From Mucilaginibacter sp. CSA2-8R (GTDB lineage: Bacteria > Bacteroidota > Bacteroidia > Sphingobacteriales > Sphingobacteriaceae), in assembly GCF_038806765.1 (NCBI RefSeq), contig NZ_CP152389.1:558001-622000 (forward strand): a stretch of 64,000 nt of DNA, written 5' to 3'. The notes beneath the pieces are model-generated. The model saw only the letters and a list, made by a program, of their open reading frames with translations. It had not been told where the DNA came from and searched no databases. Both the position numbers and the translations under genes were made by a program. Shown here in pieces: positions 18,155 to 27,431 of the stretch. Within the stretch, counting starts at the first letter, position 1. Every line of letters begins with the position of its first letter.

Positions 18155-18907
18155 TTAATCGTTAGTGCGGCGATGCTGCAGCCAGTACCAGCCTAAGTTA
18201 AAAGCAATCACTACATGATTAAACAGCGTTGGCACCAAACCATAATGTTTACGCATAATAGCAAAACGCTCTAACAGGCTTTGTTTATGTTTGGCTTTCG
18301 ACATACCACCCACCAGGTATTTAGCCACATAGCCATGCACGTTAACAATCTTTTTGGCTTGTTTGGCCGCCTGTAAAATCCAGTCAATATCGGCACTCAA
18401 CCGATACTCCGGAGCGTACGGCTTTACTAAAGACTTTTTGATATAAATAGCCTGGTGGCTGATGCTCATGCCGTATTTAAAGTCGCGCCAGGTAAATTGG
18501 TCGGGGGCTTTATGGCGGCGCTGGCCCAAGCTTTCGCCCTGGGCATTAATCATTTCGGTTTCGCCATAATAAATGTCTGCGTCTGGTGCGGCGGCAAAGA
18601 CGGAGACTACGATATCGGGCGCGTGTATTTCATCACCAGAGTTCATGAATAATACATAATCGCCAGTGGCTAATGCCATGCCTTTGTTCATCGCATCGTA
18701 AATGCCCTTATCCGGTTCGCTCACGAGCCGCTGTATATTGGAAGCATATTTATTGATGATTACCAACGTGCCATCAGTCGAACCACCATCAATTACAATA
18801 TATTCAATACGATCGTATGTTTGATTGATGACCGAAAGGAGCGTGCGCTCAATATGCTCAACGTTATTGTAAACAACGGTAATTACGCTAAGCACAGGCT
18901 TAATCAT
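18155..18907 (-). CDS. Glycosyltransferase family 2 (WcaA-like)
   Basis: 250 residues with a classic GT2 start: LSVITVVYNNVEHIERTLLS, QTYDRIEYIVIDGGSTDGTL (residues 29-48), KGIYDAMNKGMALATGDYVLFMNSGDEI, with the acidic pair in NSGDE. Its start overlaps the end of the upstream GT4 gene by 8 bases, so the two are cotranscribed. It probably adds one sugar to the glycan handled by the neighbouring flippase. Confidence 0.9.
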   Translation of the reverse strand: MIKPVLSVITVVYNNVEHIERTLLSVINQTYDRIEYIVIDGGSTDGTLVIINKYASNIQRLVSEPDKGIYDAMNKGMALATGDYVLFMNSGDEIHAPDIVVSVFAAAPDADIYYGETEMINAQGESLGQRRHKAPDQFTWRDFKYGMSISHQAIYIKKSLVKPYAPEYRLSADIDWILQAAKQAKKIVNVHGYVAKYLVGGMSKAKHKQSLLERFAIMRKHYGLVPTLFNHVVIAFNLGWYWLQHRRTND

Positions 18908-20192
18908 GCTGCCCTCCGGGATGTGCCGTATTAAGTAATTGCGTGTACAACTGAACGTGTCTCTGCGCTATAACAGGCTCGGCATATTTGGCCATTACCG
19001 TTTGCCGTGCCTGTTGTTGTAGGGTAGGCCGGTCGGTGTGGTTAATCACCCACTCCATACCATCGGCCAGGCTTTTAGACGAGCGATATTCGGCCAGATA
19101 GCCGTTTTGCTCATGCTGTACCATATCCGGGATGCCACCAGTGGTAAACGCAACTACTGGTGTACCGCAGGCCAGGCTTTCCATCACCGTATAAGGCAGG
19201 TTATCTTCCAGCGACGGTATCAGAAAAGCGTCAGCTGCCGAGTAGCATAATGCTAATTTCTCATCATCGCTGATGGTGCCTAAAAAGCTGGTTTTAAAAG
19301 CAAAATCAGGTACGTCTTTTTCGTTGCGGTTGCCAAAAACTACCAGTTCAATTTGGTCGGCCTTTACACCAAGACGTTCTTTCAGCAAATCCAGGCTCTC
19401 CAGTAAATAACTGGTGCCTTTATGCAAATCTTTACGGGAAGGCATAAAGCCGGTCAAAAAGATAAACTTATCCTCTGGTAAACCTAAAGCCTTTTTAGCC
19501 GCCTGTTTGTCTGACGGTGTAAAAATATTAGTTTCGAGCGTATTGGGTATTTGCAGTACCGGGCGGTCGTGCATCAGGCTGCTTTGAAGTACTGAGCTGA
19601 GCATCCAGGCGCTGGGTGCTACGATGTTGAATTGCAGTTGCTGGTAAGCATCATGTTTTTGCTGCCATATTTGGTGCGAGGTATCATCAGCATCCGCTTT
19701 TTTAAGCAGCGGGCAATAACCGCACTGGCGCACAAAATGATCGCAGGTGTAGCGCACATGGCAGCCGCCGGTAAAGGCATTGCTATCATGAAAAGTCCAT
19801 ACGATGGGCTTGTTCAGCTTTTTGAGCTCGGCCAAATGACTGGGGTTTAAAAAGCTATGGTTTACCCAATGCAGGTGTATAATATCGGCCGCTTTAACAT
19901 CAGGATGGTTCACCACCGAGCGCCCGAACCAGGTAAACGAAAAAGGCGTTCGCTTTAAAGGTTTGAGCAACCGTTTGGCCATTATGCGCTCTAAAACAAT
20001 GGTTGCAGCGGTATACGCCTTTTGCAGCGCATTGCTGTTAAACGTTAACACCGCCGGATTTTTACCAAATTTATAGTGCACAATAATCTTAGAATCAATA
20101 TTTTCGGCATGCAATGCTTTGCTCAGGCGCAGGCAGGCGCGGCCGGCACCGCCGTTGCCGTCGTAAGTATTAATGTGCACTACTTTTAGCAT
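18900..20192 (-). CDS. Glycosyltransferase family 4 (GT-B fold)
   Basis: 430 residues. The N-terminal domain begins VVHINTYDGNGGAGRACLRL, and the C-terminal GT1 domain has FLTGFMPSRKDLHKGTSYLLE, DAFLIPSLEDNLPYTVMESL and CGTPVVAFTTGGIPDMV, with the family E-x7-E motif. A Cys-rich insert (CHVRYTCDHFVRQCGYCPLL, about residues 145-165) is seen in a GT4 subgroup of surface-glycan clusters. The start codon is only 47 bases from the divergent S41 protease. Confidence 0.9.
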   Translation of the reverse strand: MLKVVHINTYDGNGGAGRACLRLSKALHAENIDSKIIVHYKFGKNPAVLTFNSNALQKAYTAATIVLERIMAKRLLKPLKRTPFSFTWFGRSVVNHPDVKAADIIHLHWVNHSFLNPSHLAELKKLNKPIVWTFHDSNAFTGGCHVRYTCDHFVRQCGYCPLLKKADADDTSHQIWQQKHDAYQQLQFNIVAPSAWMLSSVLQSSLMHDRPVLQIPNTLETNIFTPSDKQAAKKALGLPEDKFIFLTGFMPSRKDLHKGTSYLLESLDLLKERLGVKADQIELVVFGNRNEKDVPDFAFKTSFLGTISDDEKLALCYSAADAFLIPSLEDNLPYTVMESLACGTPVVAFTTGGIPDMVQHEQNGYLAEYRSSKSLADGMEWVINHTDRPTLQQQARQTVMAKYAEPVIAQRHVQLYTQLLNTAHPGGQHD

Positions 20193-20239
20193 GCTTCAAA
20201 AATACGTTTATCATAACAGAAATTAATTAATTAAACTAT

Positions 20240-23200
20240 ATGAAAAAACTTTACGCCTTTTTCATCTCTTGTGCAGCCATTCCCGCCTGGTTGCATGCAC
20301 AGCCCCAAAACAGTTATTTTACCGCTTACCCCACATTTACCCCCGACGGCAAAACCGTAATCTTTAGCTACGAAGGTGATTTATGGAAGTCGGATTTAAA
20401 CAACCCCTCGGCCGTTCGCCTTACCGCCATGCAGGGGCAGGAAACCAATGCCCGGGTATCTCCCGACGGGCAGTGGCTGGCTTTCTCATCAAATCAATAC
20501 GGTAACAGCGATGTATACGTCATGCCATTGGCCGGAGGCGAGATTAAGCAATTAACTTATCACGAATCGTTTGACGAGGTGGATTCCTGGAGTTGGGATT
20601 CTAAAACCATATACTTTACCTCAGGCCGGTACAACCAGTTTGGTTCTTACCGCGTGTCACGTAACGGGGGGACGCCAATGCGTTTATTTAAACATTATTT
20701 TAATACCACCCATGGCATAGCCGAGCATCCGCAAACCGGCGAATTGTTTTTTAATAATACTTGGGAGAGCTACCTTTTTGCAGAGCGTAAACATTACAAA
20801 GGGGATTATAATCCGGATATCCAGTCGTACAACCCCAAAACCAAAGCGTATAAGCAGTATACCAACTGGAACGGTAAGGACTACGGAACTACCATTGACC
20901 GTAAAGGAAACATCTATTTTGTATCTGACGAAGCCAACGGGGAGTACAACCTATATACCTTCAACAACGGCAAAAAAACGGCACTTACCAGCTTTAAAAC
21001 TTCCATCAAACGGCCTTCTGTAAGTGCCGATGGCAGCAAGGTAGTTTTTGAGAAGGATTACCAGCTATATGCTTACGATGTAGCCAGTAAACAAACGCAA
21101 AAGCTTAACTTTTTCTTATCGCGTAATAACGTTTTGCCCAAAGACCAAGAGTTTGATATTTCCGGGAAAATTGAAGCGGCCGACCTTTCGGCAGATGGTA
21201 AAAAGCTTGCTGTTGTATCGCGTGGCGAATTGTTTGTGAGTGATGCCGATGGCAAATTTATCAGGCAAATAGAACGGAACAGTGGCGAGCGGGTGATGGA
21301 AGTAAAATGGATGCCCGATAACCGGAGCCTGATTTATAACCAAACGCTGGGCGGTTATACCAACTGGTACACCGTACCTGCCGATGGCAGCGGTAAACCC
21401 AAACAACTCACCGCCGAAAAGCGCAGTAACCGTATGCTGGCCCTGAACAAGAACCGTACCCAGGGCGTGTACCTGAGCGGGCGCGACGAAGTGCGGGTGA
21501 TAGACATGAAAACCCTGGCCAGCAAAACCATCGCTAAAGATGAAATATGGGGCTTTCAAAATTCGCAGCCCAGATTTTCACCCAATAGCGAGTATGTGGT
21601 TTATACCGCTCACCGTAATTTTGAGCAGGATTTGTTTGTGTATGATATGCAGTCGGGCAAAACACTCAACTTAACCAATACCGGCGTTACGGAGGATGAT
21701 CCGTTTTGGTCGCCCGACGGTAAGTATATCTTTTTCGCATCCTCTCGTACTCGCCCTGAATATCCTTACGGCTCGGGCGATGCGCACATTTATCGCATGC
21801 CGCTGCAAAAGTTTGATGAGGCGTTCCGTTTAGATAAATTCCGCGATTTATTTAAAGAAGAAAAAAAGCCCGAAATGCCAGCGTTTGTGCCTGCGGCTGA
21901 CAAAAAGAAAATCACTAAAAAAGATACGGCCAAAAAGCCCATTTCTCAACAGCCTGTTCCTAAAGCGCCTGCAAGCATTGTTATCAATACCGAAGACCTG
22001 ATGAAAAGGCTGGAACGCATCAGTCCAAACTTCGGTCAGCAAAGCTCGCCCTATGTGATACAAAAAGGCGAAAAAACAATGATTTACTACCGGTCCGACC
22101 AAACCGAGGGCCGCCCGGGCATATACCGTACCACCTTAGAAAACTTTGAGGCACCGAAAACCGAAAAAGTGACGGGTGCCGATTTCTTTAGTTTTGATAT
22201 TATTACCGGCGGCGAAAAGTATTACCTGTTGGGTAACAATACCCTGTATAAACTCAACCTCGACCAAAATAAGGTAGACCGCGTAGATATCAGTTACCGT
22301 TTTGACCGCAACCTGCAAAGCGAGTTTAAGCAGATGTTTGATGAGGCCTGGGCCGGTTTAGAAGAAAACTACTATGACGGCAGTTTTCATAGTGCAGACT
22401 GGGCTAAAATACACGACCAGTATGCCGTTTATCTGCCTTACGTGACCAATCGTGCTGATTTAAGGTTGATGTTGAAGGATATGTTAGGTGAGCTTAACTC
22501 ATCGCACATGGGCTTTAGCTCAAGCGGTTTAGAAGAACGTACTAACTTGCGTTATCGCACCATGGAAACCGGGATTGTATTCGATAACGCCGACCCATAT
22601 AAAGTTTCGCATGTGCTGGATCTGAGCAATGCCGACCGCGCCGGTATTAATGTTAAACCCGGCGACAAGCTAAAAGCGGTGAACGGTGTAGCGGTTGATG
22701 CAGGCCAGGACCGGAACGCCTACTTTACCAAACCATCGCTAGAAGAAGAAATGGAACTGACCTTTGAGCGAGCCGGAAAGGATTATACCGTAAAAATTCA
22801 TCCGGAAGCATCGGCTAAATTTAAAACCGATCTGTATGATGAGTGGGTAGCCTATAACCGTAAAGCTGTAACCGATAAAAGCAAGAGCCGCATAGCTTAC
22901 GTGCATATGAAAGATATGTCTACCAATGCTTTGGAAAACTTTTTAGAAGACATGGTGGGCGATGCGTACAAAAAAGATGCTTTGATACTTGACCTGCGTT
23001 TTAATACCGGCGGCAACGTACACGATGCCGTGCTTAACTTTTTATCGCAACGCCCGTACCTGCAATGGCAGTACCGCGATGGGCAGCGCACGCCACAACC
23101 CAATTTTGCGCCTGCCGCCAAGCCAATGGTGCTGTTAATTAACGAGCAAACCCTGAGCGACGGTGAAATGACCGCTACCGGTTTCAAAAGCTTAGGCTTG

Positions 23201-23440
23201 GGCAAAATCATCGGCACCGAAACTTATCGCTGGATTATTTTTACCAGCGCCAAAGGCCTGGTTGATGGTTCGAGTTACCGCATACCGGCCTGGGGATGTT
23301 TTACGCTGGACGGCAAAGACATCGAGAAAGAAGGCGTGAAGCCGGACATCTATATCAAAACAGCTTTTGCCGACCGGATGACCAACCACGACCCGCAACT
23401 CGACCGCGCCATTGAGGAGGTAATGAAGCAGTTGAAATAG
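20240..23440 (+). CDS. Secreted tricorn-like S41 peptidase
   Basis: 1066 residues with a signal peptide (cleavage near LHAQ, residue 21). Residues of about 25-560 form PD40/WD40-like beta-propeller blades (repeats such as PTFTPDGKTVIFSYEGDLW and ARVSPDGQWLAFSSNQYG). A Lys/Pro-rich linker lies near 550-590, a PDZ-like region near 760-850, and the S41 protease domain at the C-terminus, with LDLRFNTGGNVHDAVL and nucleophile Ser973 in QTLSDGEM. It therefore has the architecture of tricorn protease, but is exported. It is likely periplasmic and degrades peptides or misfolded protein. A hairpin terminator follows. Confidence 0.9.
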   Translation: MKKLYAFFISCAAIPAWLHAQPQNSYFTAYPTFTPDGKTVIFSYEGDLWKSDLNNPSAVRLTAMQGQETNARVSPDGQWLAFSSNQYGNSDVYVMPLAGGEIKQLTYHESFDEVDSWSWDSKTIYFTSGRYNQFGSYRVSRNGGTPMRLFKHYFNTTHGIAEHPQTGELFFNNTWESYLFAERKHYKGDYNPDIQSYNPKTKAYKQYTNWNGKDYGTTIDRKGNIYFVSDEANGEYNLYTFNNGKKTALTSFKTSIKRPSVSADGSKVVFEKDYQLYAYDVASKQTQKLNFFLSRNNVLPKDQEFDISGKIEAADLSADGKKLAVVSRGELFVSDADGKFIRQIERNSGERVMEVKWMPDNRSLIYNQTLGGYTNWYTVPADGSGKPKQLTAEKRSNRMLALNKNRTQGVYLSGRDEVRVIDMKTLASKTIAKDEIWGFQNSQPRFSPNSEYVVYTAHRNFEQDLFVYDMQSGKTLNLTNTGVTEDDPFWSPDGKYIFFASSRTRPEYPYGSGDAHIYRMPLQKFDEAFRLDKFRDLFKEEKKPEMPAFVPAADKKKITKKDTAKKPISQQPVPKAPASIVINTEDLMKRLERISPNFGQQSSPYVIQKGEKTMIYYRSDQTEGRPGIYRTTLENFEAPKTEKVTGADFFSFDIITGGEKYYLLGNNTLYKLNLDQNKVDRVDISYRFDRNLQSEFKQMFDEAWAGLEENYYDGSFHSADWAKIHDQYAVYLPYVTNRADLRLMLKDMLGELNSSHMGFSSSGLEERTNLRYRTMETGIVFDNADPYKVSHVLDLSNADRAGINVKPGDKLKAVNGVAVDAGQDRNAYFTKPSLEEEMELTFERAGKDYTVKIHPEASAKFKTDLYDEWVAYNRKAVTDKSKSRIAYVHMKDMSTNALENFLEDMVGDAYKKDALILDLRFNTGGNVHDAVLNFLSQRPYLQWQYRDGQRTPQPNFAPAAKPMVLLINEQTLSDGEMTATGFKSLGLGKIIGTETYRWIIFTSAKGLVDGSSYRIPAWGCFTLDGKDIEKEGVKPDIYIKTAFADRMTNHDPQLDRAIEEVMKQLK

Positions 23441-23517
23441 ATGGAAATTTTGATTAAACAAATGCTGCTGGCTTGCAAATAGGAGTCAGCAGTATTTATA
23501 AAAATCCAACAAGCTAA

Positions 23518-23562
23518 AAACAACAAAGGCTTGAAACGCTAAGTTTCAAGCCTTTGTTGTTT
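23518..23562. terminator. Bidirectional intrinsic terminator
   Basis: Perfect 20-base-pair hairpin, arms AAACAACAAAGGCTTGAAAC and complement, 5-base loop. It lies between the convergent S41 peptidase and YfhO genes, with A- and T-rich ends allowing use in both directions. Confidence 0.92.
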
Positions 23563-23580
23563 AAGTTATATACAGCGAAC

Positions 23581-26076
23581 CTATGCGTTTTGGTTAGGCA
23601 TAATAGCTTCCTTCTTTTTGCTTTCCATAAAGAAAGCGCCAATCAGGAAGATAACCAGCAATATCGAACTTGCCAGTGAAATACCTTCGCCAGTATAGTA
23701 AGAAGCAGGGTGGAAGATAAACTCAATTTTGTGGTTACCTACCGGTATTTTAGCGGCACGTAATACATAATCAGCTCTAAAATAAGGTTGCTCAGCACCG
23801 TCAATCAGCATTTTCCAGCCTTTGTTGTAATAGATTTCTGAGAATACGGCAATCTGCTCAGATTGTGAGCCTGATTCATAAACCATATGGTCAGGATTGT
23901 AGCTGGTCAACTTAATAGTTGCGCTGCCATCAATAGGGTGCGGTTTGCTTTCGGCTAACGATTTATACTGCTGGTCAACAATAGCCTCCGTTTTTGGGTC
24001 AAAGCTGCTGATGGCCTGCATCTCTTCGTCGGCATTGCGGGCAAATTTAACGCTTTGTACAAACCATGCATGTCCGCAAGCCGTACTATTAGCTTTCATG
24101 GTTGCAGTTTGCGTTTTAGGGTCGGCACTGATGATGTACTTTGTATTCAACATATCCAATACATCGTAATTGACGCTCTTGCTGAATTGATTTTCAATCA
24201 ATTCCTGGTAGCGCTTAAGTTTAGCAGCATGGTAGCCACCGATAGATTTATGAAAATATGAGGTACTGGCATTGCTAAACGGATCACCTCCGCTTAGGTC
24301 AAATACGCGGAAATCAGGGTCTGTATCGCGCATAATGAATTGGTCAACCTCGCGAGGCTGTATATCATGTGAGTCTTGTTTCTCAGTAAAGCTATTGCTA
24401 CTCAGGTAACGTTTGTCTACCTGCCACATATCCACCAGTATGATAGCTAAAAAGGCAACAGATAAAACAGTAGCATTAACTTTTTGCTTTAGGTAAGCCC
24501 ACATCAAACCAAACGTAATTAAAACAAAAATCAAAGTACGAATAGCATCTGCTCGGGCTAATGATTCGCGATCGCTTACCACGCCATTCATTACACTGGT
24601 AGCTAACGCACTGTCGCCCTGGAAAGCTTGGGTAAGATAGCTAATAATATCCTGCTGATTTGAGCTTCTGAAGCTTAGCAATACGCTTGGTACTAATACC
24701 AGGAGTAAGGTAATGCCGCCTACAATGTAAAGCGTCAATAATAGTTTTTTAACCAAAGCTGCTTTGTCAGTTATTGCAATGGCTTCCTGAACTGCCATAA
24801 TAGCCAGTACCGGGAAACATAAGCCAGCCACTGCCAAAATAGATTCGACTGCGCGGAATTTGTTATATAATGGGAAATAATTAAAGAACAAATCGGATAC
24901 GAATGGGAAATTGCGGCCAAACGATAACAGCATGGTTAAAACTACGGTTGCCAGCAGCCACCATTTCATGCGGTTTTTAACAATGATTAAACCGAACACA
25001 AACAAAAAGCAGATAATGGCACCAAAGTAAAACGGACCTTCAGTAAACTGCTTTTCGCCCCAATAAGAAGAAACACCGGCTCCGCCTAATTGCTGAGTAT
25101 AGCCTTCGGCTTGTTCTTGTGGCAAGCCTTTAGCCGTAAATGCTTTAGTGACTGCCGATTTAGCCGGGTCAATTTCGCGCATACCGGATGCACCGCCGTA
25201 AGCGTTAGGAACCAAAAAGGTCAAACATTCACCCACACCCTGACTCCAGCCATAAGCGTAATCTTTTGATAAACCTTCGCTCGGTTCGGTCACGTTTTTG
25301 GTGAGGTTTGATTTACCCCTTATAGTTTCTTTACCATATTCATAAGTGCTCCACAATATGGATGCATTTACGGCTAATGCAAGTACAGTTGCACCAAAAA
25401 TGTAAGCTGCCGATTTGATGAATGCATTGATGGTTTTGGTCTTAAAAGCATGGTAACACTCAATACCTAATAATATCAGCAGTGCCAAAAACAAATAATA
25501 GGTCATCTGGATGTGGTTGGCCCGTATTTCGAGCGCCAGAAAGAACGCTAAGAGTGCACTGCCTAAAAGATACCGCCCTCTAAACGTTAAAATAATGCTG
25601 GCCAGTATAGGCGCAAAAAATGCAATAGCAAATGCTTGGTTAGCATGGCCTGCCACCATCAAAATGATATTGTAAGAAGAAAATGTAAAGGCAATTGCAC
25701 CAGCAGCCGATAGCCACGGATTTATTTTTAACACCCTGAACAGAAAATAGCCGCCCAAAAGGAGCAGCAAAACCGTATCAACTGGGGCTGGGAATACTGC
25801 TTTGAGTATTGAAACAATATGCGACGTGATATTTTTGGAATAGGGAGCCCAAATTTGATAAGCAGGCATTCCGCTGAACATCTGGTTAGTCCATAAAATG
25901 GTTTCACCTTTGGCCCGGTAGTCCATAATTTCTTTTTGGGTAGCCTGGGCCCGGGTAACGTCGTTTTGTCCTAAAGTTTTACCCTGAAAAGCAGGAGTAA
26001 AATATAAGAAACAGATAAGAAGAAAAATTCCGATGATGGCAAAATGAATGCCGTTGCGCTTAAACCAATTACTCAT
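23581..26076 (-). CDS. YfhO family multipass membrane protein
   Basis: 831 residues with many membrane helices over about residues 10-540 and a soluble, extracytoplasmic-looking domain near residues 550-790, then a last helix (GISLASSILLVIFLIGAFFM). YfhO proteins belong to the GT-C-like group; in Gram-positives YfhO glycosylates lipoteichoic acid. The N-terminal loop ..QNDVTRAQATQKEI.DYRAKGE and NQMFSGMPAYQIWAPY is typical of the Bacteroidota members. A role in transferring a sugar from a lipid carrier is plausible but not shown. A perfect inverted repeat lies directly before the start. Confidence 0.85.
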   Translation of the reverse strand: MSNWFKRNGIHFAIIGIFLLICFLYFTPAFQGKTLGQNDVTRAQATQKEIMDYRAKGETILWTNQMFSGMPAYQIWAPYSKNITSHIVSILKAVFPAPVDTVLLLLLGGYFLFRVLKINPWLSAAGAIAFTFSSYNIILMVAGHANQAFAIAFFAPILASIILTFRGRYLLGSALLAFFLALEIRANHIQMTYYLFLALLILLGIECYHAFKTKTINAFIKSAAYIFGATVLALAVNASILWSTYEYGKETIRGKSNLTKNVTEPSEGLSKDYAYGWSQGVGECLTFLVPNAYGGASGMREIDPAKSAVTKAFTAKGLPQEQAEGYTQQLGGAGVSSYWGEKQFTEGPFYFGAIICFLFVFGLIIVKNRMKWWLLATVVLTMLLSFGRNFPFVSDLFFNYFPLYNKFRAVESILAVAGLCFPVLAIMAVQEAIAITDKAALVKKLLLTLYIVGGITLLLVLVPSVLLSFRSSNQQDIISYLTQAFQGDSALATSVMNGVVSDRESLARADAIRTLIFVLITFGLMWAYLKQKVNATVLSVAFLAIILVDMWQVDKRYLSSNSFTEKQDSHDIQPREVDQFIMRDTDPDFRVFDLSGGDPFSNASTSYFHKSIGGYHAAKLKRYQELIENQFSKSVNYDVLDMLNTKYIISADPKTQTATMKANSTACGHAWFVQSVKFARNADEEMQAISSFDPKTEAIVDQQYKSLAESKPHPIDGSATIKLTSYNPDHMVYESGSQSEQIAVFSEIYYNKGWKMLIDGAEQPYFRADYVLRAAKIPVGNHKIEFIFHPASYYTGEGISLASSILLVIFLIGAFFMESKKKEAIMPNQNA

Positions 26077-26081
26077 TTATC

Positions 26082-26106
26082 TTTGGGGAAAAATTTATTC
26101 CCCAAA
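26082..26106. repeat. Perfect inverted repeat abutting the YfhO start
   Basis: Nine-base arms TTTGGGGAA and TTCCCCAAA around a 7-base AT loop, ending 5 bases before the minus-strand ATG (26076). No T-run follows in the direction of transcription, so a plain terminator for the upstream gene is unlikely. Confidence 0.75.
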
Positions 26107-26140
26107 AATAGAAAATTGAGCGATAATAGAAACGATTAGT

Positions 26141-26455
26141 TTACAAGGGTTTTACTACGTTGCAATGTAATGCAACTACACCCAAGAGGTAATATAATAA
26201 GGCCATACCTGCTAAACTAATAGCATAAATAATTTGCGTTTTCTTTTCGGCAAATTCTTCCTGGTTACGGCGGATGGTGTAATAGTTATACCAAGCCAAA
26301 CCCGCCAGAGCCACCCATAAAAACCAGTGTATCCGCTCACAACTTACACTTAGCTGAACAGCCATGGCAAACACAATGTAGTTTGCTGTTATCAGGGTAA
26401 TGAGTGACTGTAAGCTATAGTGGCGGTCTTTAAATAAACTTTCGGGTGGGTTCAT
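26141..26455 (-). CDS. Small three-helix membrane protein, unknown
   Basis: 104 residues, not recognised. Hydrophobic segments are at about residues 16-36, 43-60 and 75-97, with a basic stretch (TIRRNQEEFAEKKTQ) between the second and third. It lies 6 bases after the stop of the DUF4834 gene and 64 bases before YfhO, so all three may share a transcript. Short length and clean topology argue for a real gene; no function is inferred. Confidence 0.65.
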   Translation of the reverse strand: MNPPESLFKDRHYSLQSLITLITANYIVFAMAVQLSVSCERIHWFLWVALAGLAWYNYYTIRRNQEEFAEKKTQIIYAISLAGMALLYYLLGVVALHCNVVKPL

Positions 26456-26461
26456 AACGGT

Positions 26462-26722
26462 TTACTTTACTTCTTCGTAATCAATAAAATCACCTTCGTT
26501 ATCCGGAATGGCGTTTTTAGGTGTTGGCGGTACATAGTCTACCTTCAGCCTGCTTTCCGGCCTTTTAGTCTCTTGCTGGCGGTATTGCTGCTGACGATTA
26601 AATTGTTGCTGTTGTGCTTTATTAACCATGCCCTGAAACAACATTGGCAAAAATAAACGTGCCAGTGAACGGACAATATATAAAACACAAATGGCGATGA
26701 TCAGAAAACGTATTAAAAACAT
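26462..26722 (-). CDS. DUF4834 family small membrane protein
   Basis: 86 residues: one N-terminal membrane helix (FLIRFLIIAICVLYIVRSLA), a Gln/Arg-rich middle (residues 37-52) and an acidic tail ending DNEGDFIDYEEVK. This arrangement and the closing DYEEVK match the DUF4834 family, restricted to Bacteroidota and of unknown role. It is the first of three minus-strand genes ending with YfhO. Confidence 0.78.
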   Translation of the reverse strand: MFLIRFLIIAICVLYIVRSLARLFLPMLFQGMVNKAQQQQFNRQQQYRQQETKRPESRLKVDYVPPTPKNAIPDNEGDFIDYEEVK

Positions 26723-26800
26723 TCGATGAAAATTTGCTACAAATATAAGTTTATAACGGAAAAAAGGTTTGTTTATGACAAAAGCTCTGTTAGTAACTGG

Positions 26801-27403
26801 TCATAATTCGGGATGAATGTTCTCAAAGATGATGTCTAAGTCCAGTACAAAGTCTGGCAAAACGGGAGTAGTCACTTCATCGCCTACCGTCATTAATCTC
26901 GAAGCCTGGTAGCGGCCGGCGTCAGTAAGTGTATACTGCAAAAAGGTCTTATCCTGCGGCGACACAATCCAATACTCTTTTACGCACGATTCTTCATAAA
27001 CATCATATTTGTTACGCAATTCTTTTTTGTTGTTGCCCGGAGATAAAATTTCAATCACAATATCTGGAGCGCCGGTGCAGCCCTTGTTGTCAATTTTTCC
27101 GGCATCGCAAACCACCAAAATATCCGGTTGTACCACGGTATATATTTCCTTGTTGTAACCGGATGGGATGTTTTGAGGTAGCCTGACATCAAAAGGAGCA
27201 GAAAACGCCTGGCAAGGTTTGCCTTTCAAATAGTTATATAACTCGCCCGATATATTCCACGAAATTTTTTGATGCATAGGCGCCGGCGCTGGCGTCATTT
27301 TAAAAATTTTACCTTTAATCAGTTCCAGGCGCTCTTCAAAAGTCCACTGCAAATAATCAGCGTAAGTGTAGGTCTTATTTAAATCAAGGTCCGACAGTTG
27401 CAT
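26801..27403 (-). CDS. Uma2 family (putative restriction endonuclease-like) protein
   Basis: 200 residues with the DUF820/Uma2 nuclease-like fold: YTYADYLQWTFEERLELIKG at the N-terminus, QPDILVVCD near residue 94, APDIVIEILSPGNNKKELRNKYDVYEESCVKEYWIV near 110-145. The D..E.lS..n motif gives the PD-(D/E)xK-like acidic residues. Biochemical activity is not established for most members. It stands alone between uvrB and DUF4834, with no methyltransferase or helicase partner, so I do not call it a defence system. Confidence 0.85.
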   Translation of the reverse strand: MQLSDLDLNKTYTYADYLQWTFEERLELIKGKIFKMTPAPAPMHQKISWNISGELYNYLKGKPCQAFSAPFDVRLPQNIPSGYNKEIYTVVQPDILVVCDAGKIDNKGCTGAPDIVIEILSPGNNKKELRNKYDVYEESCVKEYWIVSPQDKTFLQYTLTDAGRYQASRLMTVGDEVTTPVLPDFVLDLDIIFENIHPEL

Positions 27404-27431
27404 AACTCAAAGATATAGGTCTTTATATAAT

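Noticed and set aside
21116..21559. Minus-strand ORF of 147 codons within the S41 peptidase gene
   Set aside because: It is antisense to the propeller repeats, is rich in Phe, Gly and His as antisense frames often are, and has no plausible family.
26801..27403. Uma2 protein as part of a restriction or defence system
   Set aside because: The nuclease-like fold is present, but there is no methyltransferase, helicase, toxin or other defence gene nearby; it sits between uvrB and housekeeping membrane genes.
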